This document shows, piece after piece, positions 1 to 6,122 of a DNA stretch of 7,545 nucleotides (position 1 is its first letter; every line of letters begins with the position of its first letter). Under the pieces are notes generated by a model. It did not search any database. It was not told where the DNA came from and worked only from the letters and a program-made list of their open reading frames with translations. The position numbers and the translations under genes were made by a program. This stretch comes from Planctomycetota bacterium (GTDB lineage Bacteria; Planctomycetota; Planctomycetia; Gemmatales; Gemmataceae), in contig JACQFG010000345.1 of assembly GCA_016200155.1 (NCBI GenBank), positions 1-7,545 on the forward strand, written 5' to 3'.

Positions 1-1083
1 AAGCAGGAACAACGCCGGCTCGTCGAGACCGAGGCGAAGGAGCGCGTCGCCGAACGGCTGCTCGATCTGCTCCTGCCCGGCTCCAGCGCCATCGAGCCCG
101 ACAGCGAAGAAGATTCGGCCGACGCTCCCGACGACGGATCCGACCCGGACGCCCGCGAGGAGAAGCGCCGCAACCGCGAGGAAAGGGAACGGCAGAAACG
201 CACCCGCGACAAGATGCGCGCCCGCCTCGACGCCGGCGAACTCGAGGAACGCCCCGTCGAACTCAGCGTCGAGCAACGCGCCGTTCCCGTGCAGATCTTC
301 TCCAACCTCGGCATGGAGAACATGGACGTCGATTTCCAGAACATGTTCGAGAAGATCATGCCCAAGCAAAATCAGAATCGCCAGGTCACCATCAAGGAGG
401 CCCGCAAGATCCTGATGGAGCAGGAATCCGAGGCCCTCATCGATCGCCAGACCGTCACAGAGAAAGCCGTCAACCTCGCCGAGAACCATGGCATCATCTT
501 CATCGACGAGCTCGACAAGGTGTGCGGCGCCGGCGCATCGCAAGGCCCCGACGTCTCCCGGCAAGGCGTGCAGCGCGATCTCTTGCCCGTCGTCGAGGGG
601 ACGACCGTCAACACCCGGCACGGCCCGGTCAAAACGGATTACATCCTGTTCATCGCAGCCGGGGCGTTTCACATGGCCGAGCCGGGCGACCTGATGCCGG
701 AGCTGCAAGGCCGATTTCCGATTCGCGTGGAGCTGAGCGACCTGAACCGCGACGATTTCCTGCGCATCCTGACGGAGCCTAAGCATTCGTTGACGAAGCA
801 ATACACGGAGCTGCTGGCGACGGAAGGGGTCACGCTGACGTTCACGCCGGACGGTTTGGCCGAGCTGGCCGACATCGCCATGCGCGTCAACAGCGATACG
901 CAGAACATCGGCGCCCGCCGGCTGCACACGATCCTGGAACGGCTGCTCGAAGAGGTCAGCTACGGCGGCCCCGATCTCCCCGACAAGCAGATCGTCATCG
1001 ACGCCAAATACGTGCACACCCGGCTCGACCCCGTGCTGGAAGAGGAACGCCGCAAGAAGCGGAAGCTGGGGTTCAATCTGTGA
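1..1083 (+). CDS. hslU: HslU, ATPase subunit of the HslUV protease (5' truncated by window)
   Basis: AAA+ unfoldase that forms a hexameric ring and feeds unfolded substrates to the HslV peptidase in the cytoplasm. The frame is open from base 1, so the N-terminus and Walker A lie upstream; 360 codons plus stop are visible. Seen: Walker B GIIFIDELDK (490-519), the GPDVSR-GVQRDLLP block just after it, ELQGRFPIRVEL with the expected arginine finger (700-735), and the sensor-2 segment GARRLHTILERL (910-945). These match the E. coli HslU order closely. The intermediate (I) domain at about 60-240 carries an acidic then Arg/Glu-rich stretch that makes it roughly 20-25 residues longer than in E. coli. 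The C-terminus is also unusual: it ends in a basic run followed by LGFNL, whereas E. coli ends SRFIL, the tail that docks into HslV. hslV, normally adjacent upstream, is not visible. The hicBA pair follows after 9 nt, suggesting co-transcription. Confidence 0.96.
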   Translation, partial: KQEQRRLVETEAKERVAERLLDLLLPGSSAIEPDSEEDSADAPDDGSDPDAREEKRRNREERERQKRTRDKMRARLDAGELEERPVELSVEQRAVPVQIFSNLGMENMDVDFQNMFEKIMPKQNQNRQVTIKEARKILMEQESEALIDRQTVTEKAVNLAENHGIIFIDELDKVCGAGASQGPDVSRQGVQRDLLPVVEGTTVNTRHGPVKTDYILFIAAGAFHMAEPGDLMPELQGRFPIRVELSDLNRDDFLRILTEPKHSLTKQYTELLATEGVTLTFTPDGLAELADIAMRVNSDTQNIGARRLHTILERLLEEVSYGGPDLPDKQIVIDAKYVHTRLDPVLEEERRKKRKLGFNL

Positions 1084-1092
1084 GGTCCCGAT

Positions 1093-1359
1093 ATGATGGA
1101 ATATCATGCCGCATATTATGAGGGCGACGATGGCTGGATTGTGGCCTTCGTCCTGGATTTCCCGGGAGCCAACAGTCAGGGAAAGACCCTGCGCTCGGCC
1201 CGGCGGATGGTTCGGGATGCGCTGCGAATGATGGCTGAGACTCACATCGAAATGGGCGAACCGCTCCCGACGCCGAACCCAAGGGCGAAGGACAAGAAGG
1301 CGATCTTCATGGAAAAGATTCCCCTGAGCGTGCGCGTCCCGATGAAGGTGCCGTCGTGA
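1093..1359 (+). CDS. hicB: HicB-family antitoxin
   Basis: An 88-residue antitoxin predicted to bind and neutralise the adjacent HicA mRNA interferase. The fold signature is the HicB partial RNase-H-like domain: a YHAAYYEGDDGWIVAFV start, then FPGANSQGKTLRSAR (about residues 24-38), which corresponds to the family pattern xDLPGCxSQGxTxEEA, and then a helix. It ends soon after that helix and shows no obvious C-terminal helix-turn-helix or ribbon-helix-helix, so it resembles the short HicB type and may not bind DNA by itself. The start at 1093 has an AGG-type ribosome site (around 1083-1085) overlapping the hslU stop; the ATG at 1096 is an alternative. The order is antitoxin first, the reverse of E. 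coli hicAB. The stop overlaps the hicA start by 4 nt (GTGA), indicating translational coupling. Confidence 0.88.
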   Translation: MMEYHAAYYEGDDGWIVAFVLDFPGANSQGKTLRSARRMVRDALRMMAETHIEMGEPLPTPNPRAKDKKAIFMEKIPLSVRVPMKVPS

Positions 1360-1547
1360 AACGCCGCAAGCTGCTTCAACACCTGCAGCGACACGGCTGC
1401 ACATTCAAAGAAGGCCGTCGGCATACGCGCGTTTTCAACCCGATAAACCGCCGCTGGAGCGCGGTGCCTCGCCATCCTGAAATCGATTCGATGCTGGCGC
1501 GTGGTATCTGCAAGCAACTGGATTTGCCCTCCCCGAGCGGAAATTGA
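1356..1547 (+). CDS. hicA: HicA-family toxin (mRNA interferase)
   Basis: A 63-residue HicA toxin, a double-stranded-RNA-binding-like fold that cleaves mRNA and blocks growth when its antitoxin is lost. Seen: basic N-terminus MKRRKLLQHL, the GCTFKEGRRHTRVFNP segment with His23 in the place of the catalytic histidine (His24 in E. coli HicA), then AVPRHPEI and LARGICKQLDLP, which match the conserved PRHxE and ICkxL blocks. The length is typical, so the toxin looks intact. It starts with GTG inside the hicB stop (4-nt overlap), which should keep its synthesis dependent on hicB translation. Its own stop is followed 1 nt later by the ATG of a predicted secreted protein. No promoter is evident between hicB and hicA. 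Confidence 0.88.
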   Translation: MKRRKLLQHLQRHGCTFKEGRRHTRVFNPINRRWSAVPRHPEIDSMLARGICKQLDLPSPSGN

Positions 1548-1548
1548 C

Positions 1549-2292
1549 ATGAAATATGTACTGATCCTCGGAATGGTCTGCGTGATGGGCACGAACGTGA
1601 ACCTTCACGCTCAGCCACCCGCGAAAATCGAAGCCATCGAGCTGGTCGGCAAGGCCACCGAATACCACTTCACGCGCAACTGGAACTCCTACTACTGGCG
1701 CGAAGACTTCACTTTCCTGCTCAAGGACGACAAGACCGGCAAGACCTGGCGCATCCTGTCGCGCGAACCGACGCCGGCCTACGACTGGCGCATGGGCACG
1801 ACCTTCACGGCTCTCAAGCCCGACTGGAAGAAGGAGCCACGCGTCAAGATTGTCGGCGTCACCGGCGTCGATCGGCTGCCGGCGAAGTTCTACGACTTCA
1901 AGCTCGACGAGCCGAACATCGCGACGGCCCACCTCGTCTATGTCGAGACGGCAAAGGACGAATGGAAGCTGTACAACGCCAACAACTGGTTCCACAAATG
2001 GAGCGACCAGGCCGACCCGATCATCTATTCGCACTTTGCCGACAAGCAGGCCCCGTACGACATCTACGGCTTCATCAACGGCCAGGCCGCCCGGTTCTCG
2101 AAGAAGTCGCAGGAGTTGATCGAGAAGCACAAGGGCGCCCGCATGTTCCACGGCGTCATCCGGACCAACAAGGACCTGGAGTTCGGCTACGAGATCGACG
2201 TGCTGCACCTCGTCGGCCCCGACAAGGGGGGCAACGGCGTGGTGTTCCACGGCGATCCCAAGACACTGGTGGGGCTGGACAAGAAAAAATAG
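1549..2292 (+). CDS. Predicted secreted protein of unknown family
   Basis: A 247-residue protein I do not recognise. The ATG at 1549 is chosen over an upstream in-frame GTG (1501), because it yields a clean signal peptide: MK, a hydrophobic core VLILGMVCVMG (residues 4-14), and a probable signal-peptidase-I site after LHA (residue 21), followed by QPPAK. The Cys at 11 sits inside the core, so a lipobox is unlikely. The mature part is rich in Trp, Tyr, Lys and Asp (for example NWNSYYWRE and ANNWFHKWSD), probably beta-rich, with no transmembrane helix after the signal, and ends in KKK. No catalytic motif is apparent. It starts 1 nt after the hicA stop with only a weak ribosome site, so it may be expressed by translational coupling. 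Two small hairpins follow its stop. The export prediction is fairly firm; the function is unknown. Confidence 0.85.
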   Translation: MKYVLILGMVCVMGTNVNLHAQPPAKIEAIELVGKATEYHFTRNWNSYYWREDFTFLLKDDKTGKTWRILSREPTPAYDWRMGTTFTALKPDWKKEPRVKIVGVTGVDRLPAKFYDFKLDEPNIATAHLVYVETAKDEWKLYNANNWFHKWSDQADPIIYSHFADKQAPYDIYGFINGQAARFSKKSQELIEKHKGARMFHGVIRTNKDLEFGYEIDVLHLVGPDKGGNGVVFHGDPKTLVGLDKKK

Positions 2293-2370
2293 ATCGCAAC
2301 CTCAGCGATCGATCCGGCAATCCGGCAATGCTTTGCGCAGTTCGGCAACCACGCGGCATTCACCCGCGTG
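2292..2370 (+). terminator. Two tandem short hairpins after the secreted-protein gene, possible terminator
   Basis: Two perfect stems lie between the gene end and the next promoter candidate. The first is GATCGC/GCGATC with a 7-nt loop, starting on the last base of the stop codon (2292-2297 with 2305-2310). The second is CACGCGG/CCGCGTG with a 7-nt loop (2350-2356 with 2364-2370). Neither has a downstream T tract, so a classical intrinsic terminator is not supported; they could still aid 3'-end formation or be incidental. A tandem CCGGCAAT pair lies between them (around 2314-2329). Confidence 0.3.
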
Positions 2371-2424
2371 CTCTTGAGGTTGATCGACAGCAAGCTGCCT
2401 TCCCACAATTTTCGTGCAGACCCC

Positions 2425-2454
2425 TTTACGCCGACGCGATCCTTTCGGTATCAT
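2425..2454 (+). promoter_or_regulatory. Sigma-70-like promoter candidate for the mazF-type TA operon
   Basis: TTTACG (2425-2430), an 18-nt spacer, then TATCAT (2449-2454, five of six matches to TATAAT). Transcription would begin near 2461, about 25 nt before the antitoxin ATG at 2485. It sits in a locally A/T-richer stretch of an otherwise GC-rich window. The assignment rests on the E. coli consensus; planctomycete promoter rules are less well known. Confidence 0.45.
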
Positions 2455-2484
2455 TCAACCAGCGGAACCTCACGAGGTGGTGGA

Positions 2485-2715
2485 ATGAAGTCCTCTGCGC
2501 TGCAAACGATTGAGAAAGAACTCCCGCAGCTCTCGCGCCAGGAACAACTATGGTTGATCGAGCATCTTACGAAAGATCTTCGCAAGCAGGCGCCGCCACC
2601 GAACTTTGAGGCCGATCTTATTGAGATGTCGAAAGACCCCCAGATCCAGCAAGAAATCCGCGCTATTGAAGCGGAATTCATGGGTACGGAAGAGGACGGT
2701 TTGGAGGGTCTGTGA
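2485..2715 (+). CDS. Small antitoxin paired with the MazF-like toxin
   Basis: A 76-residue, highly charged, mostly helical protein predicted to be the cognate antitoxin of the downstream MazF-like toxin. The ATG at 2485 is preferred over an upstream in-frame TTG/ATG extension, because a GAGGTG ribosome site (2474-2479) precedes it at good spacing and a promoter candidate ends just upstream. The segment LSRQEQLWLIEHLTKDLRK (about residues 15-33) is the recognisable core of a family of short TA antitoxins with an L-x-x-x-E-Q-L-x-L-[IM]-E pattern. The acidic tail (EFMGTEEDGLEGL) is a plausible toxin-binding region. It is not an AbrB/SpoVT-fold MazE, since no such motif is seen. Its TGA overlaps the toxin ATG by 1 nt (TGATG). 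The antitoxin role rests mainly on position and size. Confidence 0.72.
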   Translation: MKSSALQTIEKELPQLSRQEQLWLIEHLTKDLRKQAPPPNFEADLIEMSKDPQIQQEIRAIEAEFMGTEEDGLEGL

Positions 2716-3062
2716 TGGCGATTCAGCGCGGCGAGATTTATTTCGTAAGTCTCAACCCGGTCGTTGGCCGGGAACAGGCAGGGCTGCGTCCCGTGTTGGT
2801 TCTGTCAAGCGACAAGATCAATCGTCTGCCGTTGGTGGTGACCGTCGTCATCGGAACGAAGGCGTCCAATGTCAAGCAGGCCTTCGCATCAACGGTATTG
2901 GTCCCGCCCGAGGAAAGCGGCCTCCCGATCGAGACGGCCTCCTTGTGTTTTCAAGTTCGTTCTCTCGATGCTTCGCGGTTTCCCGACCAACCTGCTGGAA
3001 AGCTCTCCGATCCCTGCCTGGCCCAAGTTGAGAACGCAGTGCGTTGGTGCCTGGAGTTGTAG
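2715..3062 (+). CDS. MazF/PemK-like toxin, endoribonuclease
   Basis: A 115-residue MazF-type sequence-specific mRNA interferase. The start is placed at the ATG at 2715, with GGAGGG (2704-2709 region) at ideal spacing; a GTG one codon earlier is possible. Seen: IQRGEIYFVSLNPVVGREQAGLRPVLVLS at the N-terminus, the hallmark RGEI...PxxGxEQ.G.RPVLV block of the family. Arg25 and Thr48 fall exactly where the catalytic Arg25 and Thr48 of Bacillus subtilis MazF lie. The C-terminal block SLDASRF...AQVENAVRWCLEL matches the usual ...D..RL...m..VdeALrl.L.l end. The length is typical, so the toxin appears intact and active. It overlaps the antitoxin stop by 1 nt. Only 34 nt separate it from the deacetylase-like gene, and I see no terminator in that gap. 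Confidence 0.93.
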   Translation: MAIQRGEIYFVSLNPVVGREQAGLRPVLVLSSDKINRLPLVVTVVIGTKASNVKQAFASTVLVPPEESGLPIETASLCFQVRSLDASRFPDQPAGKLSDPCLAQVENAVRWCLEL

Positions 3063-3096
3063 TGGCGAAGCACGACAAGCAACCATCGAGGCTCCA

Positions 3097-4938
3097 ATGC
3101 GACTCTGTTCCCTTCTGCTCGTAATGCTGCTCGCCCTCCCGACGGCAGCCCAACCGCCGAAAGTCACGCCCGGCAATCGCCTCGCCTACCTTGGCGATCT
3201 CGATCCGTACTATCCGCACACCAAGTTCCCCAAGCTCATCACGCCGCAGTGGGTCGGCGAACCCGACGTGGACGCCGTCGTCGTCCTCGCCATCGATGAC
3301 ATGAAGGACCCCAAGAAATACGAAACCTTCCTGCGGCCCATTCTCAATCGGCTCAAGAAGATCGATGGCCGGGCGCCTGTCAGCATCATGACGTGCGATG
3401 TCAAGCCGAACGATCCGCAACTGCAAACCTGGCTCAAGGAGGGCTTGAGCCTCGAAGTACACACGGTCGATCATCCGTGCCCGTATTTCAGGCCGGGGTT
3501 CGCGAAGGCCAAGGACACCTACGACCGCTGCGTCGATCGGATGAACGAGATTCCGAACAACTGGCCGGTCTGCTATCGGATGCCGTGCTGCGATTCGATC
3601 AACACGCCGAGCCCGCGGCACTGGGCGGAGGTCTTCAACAAGACGACTTCTCCGGTCGCTAACGCTCCCGGCTCGCCGCCCAAGGGTGGCGAGAATTTCC
3701 TGACGCTCGATTCGTCGGTGTTCACGGTGTTCACGTCGGACGATCCGGAGTTGCCGAAGGAACTCGTGCTGGACGAGGGCAAGGAGCGCTTCAAGAAGTA
3801 TTTGCCGATGGACCGCGACTTCGTCAACTGGATCGAGAACTATCCGTATCCGTATGTGATCGGCAAATATTGCTGGCAGTTCCCGTGCATGACGCCGAGC
3901 GACTGGCAGGCCCAGCACCTGCACAAGCCGAACAATCCGCTGACCTTGCGCGACTGGAAGGCAGCCCTCGACTGCACCGTTATCAAGAAGGGCATCTTCA
4001 ACATGGTCTTTCACCCGCACGGCTGGATCAAGGCCGAGCAGGTGATCGACTTCATCGACCACGCCGTCGCCAAGCACGGCAAGAAGGTCAAGTTCCTCAC
4101 CTTCAAGGAGGCCGCCGACCGATTGCAGAAATCGCTGCTCACCAAGGGCCAATGGCGCGGCGCCGCCGACAGCGTCTTCATCGCCGACGTCAACAACGAC
4201 GGCTATCTCGACGTCGTCGACCTGCGCCCTCGGCGCGAAAAGACGTACCTGTGGGACACCGAGTTCTCGCACTGGCGCGTCGTGCCGATGCCGGACCACA
4301 CGCTTGGCAGCATCTTCCAGAGCAGCGATTACTCGTTCGGCGTCCTGCACAAGAACGGCAAGGCGTCGATGGCGTTTCGCCACTTCGCACCGCCGATGGA
4401 CGGCCTAGGTTTCGTCGATCAGGGCGTCTGCCATTTCGACGGCGCCAAGTGGATCAACGACAAGGCCATGCGCAGCGTCTTCCGCGAAAAGCAGGGCGCC
4501 AAGTTCCCGCAGTTCCATCGCCTCGTCGATCTCGACGGCGACGGCGTCTGCGAGATGATCGACGTCAACGGCAAGGCGTTTCGCTATGAGCCCGGCAAGG
4601 ACTGGCAGCCGTTGCCGTTCGCCCTGCCCGTCGGCAAGGAAACGCTGAACGCGGGATTGATGTTCGTCGACCTGACAGGCAAGGGCAAGCTCGACGTCGT
4701 CTATTCGAATGAGAAAGAGTACGGCGTTCATCGCTTCAACGACATGAAGACCGGCTGGAACAAAGGCAAGGGCGGCAAGCCCGGCGACGCCACCGCGATC
4801 CCGATGATCTCTCGCAACGGCACCAACAATGGCTGCTGGGCCCACTCCGGTCAATTGTGGTGGGCCAATGAGGACACGGTGCTCTTGAAGAACAACGTCG
4901 ATCGCCGCGCCTTCAAGGATTTGCTCCAAGAGAAGTGA
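3097..4938 (+). CDS. Secreted polysaccharide-deacetylase-like protein with C-terminal FG-GAP/VCBS-type repeats
   Basis: A 613-residue exported protein. The ATG at 3097 is chosen because GAGG (3088-3091) precedes it and it gives a signal peptide (MRLC, hydrophobic core to LALP, cleavage after TAA, residue 18, then QPPK); an upstream in-frame ORF overlapping mazF is spurious. Residues about 55-330 resemble a NodB/CE4 deacetylase: AIDDM with Asp67-Asp68 (motif 1), HTVDH with His122 and His126 (the H[ST]xxH metal motif), YRMP with Arg161 (motif 3), and FHPHGW with His306/His308 (motif 5). Residues about 355-600 hold three calcium-loop-like repeats: DVNNDGYLD (364-372), DLDGDGVCE (478-486) and DLTGKGKLD (525-533, the most degenerate), typical of FG-GAP/VCBS beta-propellers. 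Likely role: metal-dependent removal of acyl groups from an extracytoplasmic polysaccharide. The substrate cannot be read from the sequence. A Pro/Gly-rich insert lies at residues 185-199 (see the repeat entry). Confidence 0.87.
   Translation: MRLCSLLLVMLLALPTAAQPPKVTPGNRLAYLGDLDPYYPHTKFPKLITPQWVGEPDVDAVVVLAIDDMKDPKKYETFLRPILNRLKKIDGRAPVSIMTCDVKPNDPQLQTWLKEGLSLEVHTVDHPCPYFRPGFAKAKDTYDRCVDRMNEIPNNWPVCYRMPCCDSINTPSPRHWAEVFNKTTSPVANAPGSPPKGGENFLTLDSSVFTVFTSDDPELPKELVLDEGKERFKKYLPMDRDFVNWIENYPYPYVIGKYCWQFPCMTPSDWQAQHLHKPNNPLTLRDWKAALDCTVIKKGIFNMVFHPHGWIKAEQVIDFIDHAVAKHGKKVKFLTFKEAADRLQKSLLTKGQWRGAADSVFIADVNNDGYLDVVDLRPRREKTYLWDTEFSHWRVVPMPDHTLGSIFQSSDYSFGVLHKNGKASMAFRHFAPPMDGLGFVDQGVCHFDGAKWINDKAMRSVFREKQGAKFPQFHRLVDLDGDGVCEMIDVNGKAFRYEPGKDWQPLPFALPVGKETLNAGLMFVDLTGKGKLDVVYSNEKEYGVHRFNDMKTGWNKGKGGKPGDATAIPMISRNGTNNGCWAHSGQLWWANEDTVLLKNNVDRRAFKDLLQEK
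3650..3690 (+). repeat. Planctomycete-type dispersed-repeat-like segment inside the deacetylase coding region
   Basis: The stretch CGGTCGCTAACGCTCCCGGC (about 3653-3672) and its flanks resemble a short dispersed sequence that I recall seeing repeatedly between genes in planctomycete genomes, in both orientations. Here it is read in frame as the low-complexity peptide SPVANAPGSPPKGG (residues 185-198), between NKTT and NFLTLDSS. No second copy occurs in this window, so repeat status rests on memory, not on anything seen here. Confidence 0.4.
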
Positions 4939-4947
4939 CGCAGGAAG

Positions 4948-4979
4948 CCCAGGGGTGAGGGTACTTCCGAACCCCTGGG
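4948..4979 (+). promoter_or_regulatory. Perfect 9-bp hairpin in the leader of the serine hydrolase
   Basis: CCCAGGGGT (4948-4956) and ACCCCTGGG (4971-4979) form a perfect GC-rich stem with a 14-nt loop. It lies 10 nt after the deacetylase stop. The ribosome site GGAG (4984-4987) of the next gene begins 5 nt after the stem. No T tract follows, so a classical intrinsic terminator is not indicated. It could attenuate or stabilise the intercistronic mRNA, affect access to the ribosome site, or be a dispersed repeat. Confidence 0.5.
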
Positions 4980-4995
4980 AAACGGAGTACCTCGC

Positions 4996-6117
4996 ATGCC
5001 CGCCATCCCCATCGCCAAGCCGGAGTCCATCGGCCTCGATCCGGCCGCCCTGCGCCGCGCCGACGAACTCGTGCAGCGCTGGATCACCGAGGACCGCATG
5101 CCCGCGGCGAGCTGGACCGTCGGCCGGCGCGGTCGCATCATCGAGCCGCGCCTCGTCGGCCGGCAACGCGCCGCCAAGGACGCGCCGGCGATTCGCAAGG
5201 ACGCTCTCTTCCTCATCGCGTCGATCACCAAGCCCGTCACCGCCACCGCGATCATGATGCTGCTGGAGCGCGGCCGGCTCGCGCTTGACGATCGCGTCGC
5301 CGACTATGTGCCCGCGTTCGCCGCCAATGGCAAGCGCGACGTGCTGATCCGTCATCTGCTCACGCACACCTCCGGCCTGCCCGACATGGTCCCCGACAAC
5401 GAGAAGCTGCGCCGCGCCCATCGTCCGCTGGCGATGTTCGTGCGCGACACGTGCCGATTACCGTTGATGTTCCCGCCGGGCACGCGCGTCAACTATCAGA
5501 GCATGGGCATCCTGATGCTCGCCGAGATCGTGCATCAGATCACCGGCTCGACGCTCCCCGACTTTCTGGCGAAGGAAGTCTTCGGCCCGCTGGAGATGCC
5601 CGATACGTCGCTCGGCGTGCAAGGTCCGCGCCGTGAACGCATCGCCGGCATCCGCGTTCCCGCCGCCCTGGAGAAGGAGGACTGGAACTGGAACGGCGCC
5701 TACTGGCACGGCCTGGGCGTACCGTGGGGCGGACTGATCACGACGCCCGCCGATTTCGCCCGCTTCTGCCAGATGATGCTCGGCGGCGGCGCACTGGGCC
5801 GGGTGCGCATCCTCAGCCCGGCGTCGGTGCGAGCGATGACGATGAACCAGCTCGCCGCCATGCCCGCGGTCCCGGAGGAGGAACGCCGCTGCCGCCCCTG
5901 GGGCCTCGGCTGGCGTCTGAACTGGCCCGCCCACTCCGCCAACTTCGGCGACCTGCTAGGCCCGCGCGCTTACGGCCACTGGGGCGCGACGGGAACCCTG
6001 TGCTGGATCGACCCCGAAGCGGAGGCGTTCTTCATCCTCTTCACGACCCAGCCGCAAGAGCCGGAGGGCCGGTTCTTGGCAAGGCTGTCGAACGCGGTGC
6101 TGGCGGCGTTGGTGTAG
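4996..6117 (+). CDS. Serine hydrolase of the beta-lactamase / penicillin-binding-protein superfamily (class C-like)
   Basis: A 373-residue protein of the beta-lactamase (PF00144-type) fold. Seen: SITK with nucleophile Ser76 and Lys79, the LLTHTSGLPD block (residues 121-130) typical of this family, YQS with Tyr167 in the YxN/YxS position, and HWG (328-330) in the KTG/HxG position, followed by ATGT. Members act as esterases, D-aminopeptidases, DD-peptidases or beta-lactamases, so the substrate is open; beta-lactam resistance should not be assumed. The ATG at 4996 has GGAG (4984-4987) 8 nt upstream. No signal peptide or membrane segment is visible, so it is probably cytoplasmic, unlike most PBP-like relatives. 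It shares the reading frame of the deacetylase gene; only the TGA at 4936 and 19 open codons separate them. Co-transcription is likely. Confidence 0.92.
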   Translation: MPAIPIAKPESIGLDPAALRRADELVQRWITEDRMPAASWTVGRRGRIIEPRLVGRQRAAKDAPAIRKDALFLIASITKPVTATAIMMLLERGRLALDDRVADYVPAFAANGKRDVLIRHLLTHTSGLPDMVPDNEKLRRAHRPLAMFVRDTCRLPLMFPPGTRVNYQSMGILMLAEIVHQITGSTLPDFLAKEVFGPLEMPDTSLGVQGPRRERIAGIRVPAALEKEDWNWNGAYWHGLGVPWGGLITTPADFARFCQMMLGGGALGRVRILSPASVRAMTMNQLAAMPAVPEEERRCRPWGLGWRLNWPAHSANFGDLLGPRAYGHWGATGTLCWIDPEAEAFFILFTTQPQEPEGRFLARLSNAVLAALV

Positions 6118-6122
6118 CGTCC

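Noticed and set aside
1435..2250. Long minus-strand open frame (271 codons) opposite the secreted-protein gene
   Set aside because: It mirrors the codon phase of a well-supported + strand gene with a signal peptide; its translation is low-complexity Val/Leu/Asp-rich with no recognisable domain.
2869..3096. Upstream extension of the deacetylase frame into mazF
   Set aside because: It would overlap most of a well-conserved toxin gene and bury the signal peptide; the ATG at 3097 has a good ribosome site.
2872..4383. Long minus-strand open frame (503 codons) opposite the deacetylase gene
   Set aside because: The + strand frame has a ribosome site, signal peptide and ordered catalytic motifs. 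The antisense translation is a repetitive Arg/Val/Asp/Glu composition typical of GC-rich shadows.
3870..4589. Second + strand frame inside the deacetylase gene
   Set aside because: Arg/Pro/Gln-rich out-of-frame translation without motifs.
4405..5421. Minus-strand open frame (338 codons) spanning the deacetylase-hydrolase junction
   Set aside because: It crosses two real + strand genes and the intergenic hairpin and shows no domain; it is a shadow of two genes in the same phase.
4996..6117. Calling the serine hydrolase a beta-lactamase resistance gene
   Set aside because: The SxxK/YxS/HxG pattern is shared by esterases and peptidases; the HWG in place of KTG and the lack of a signal peptide do not favour a periplasmic beta-lactamase.
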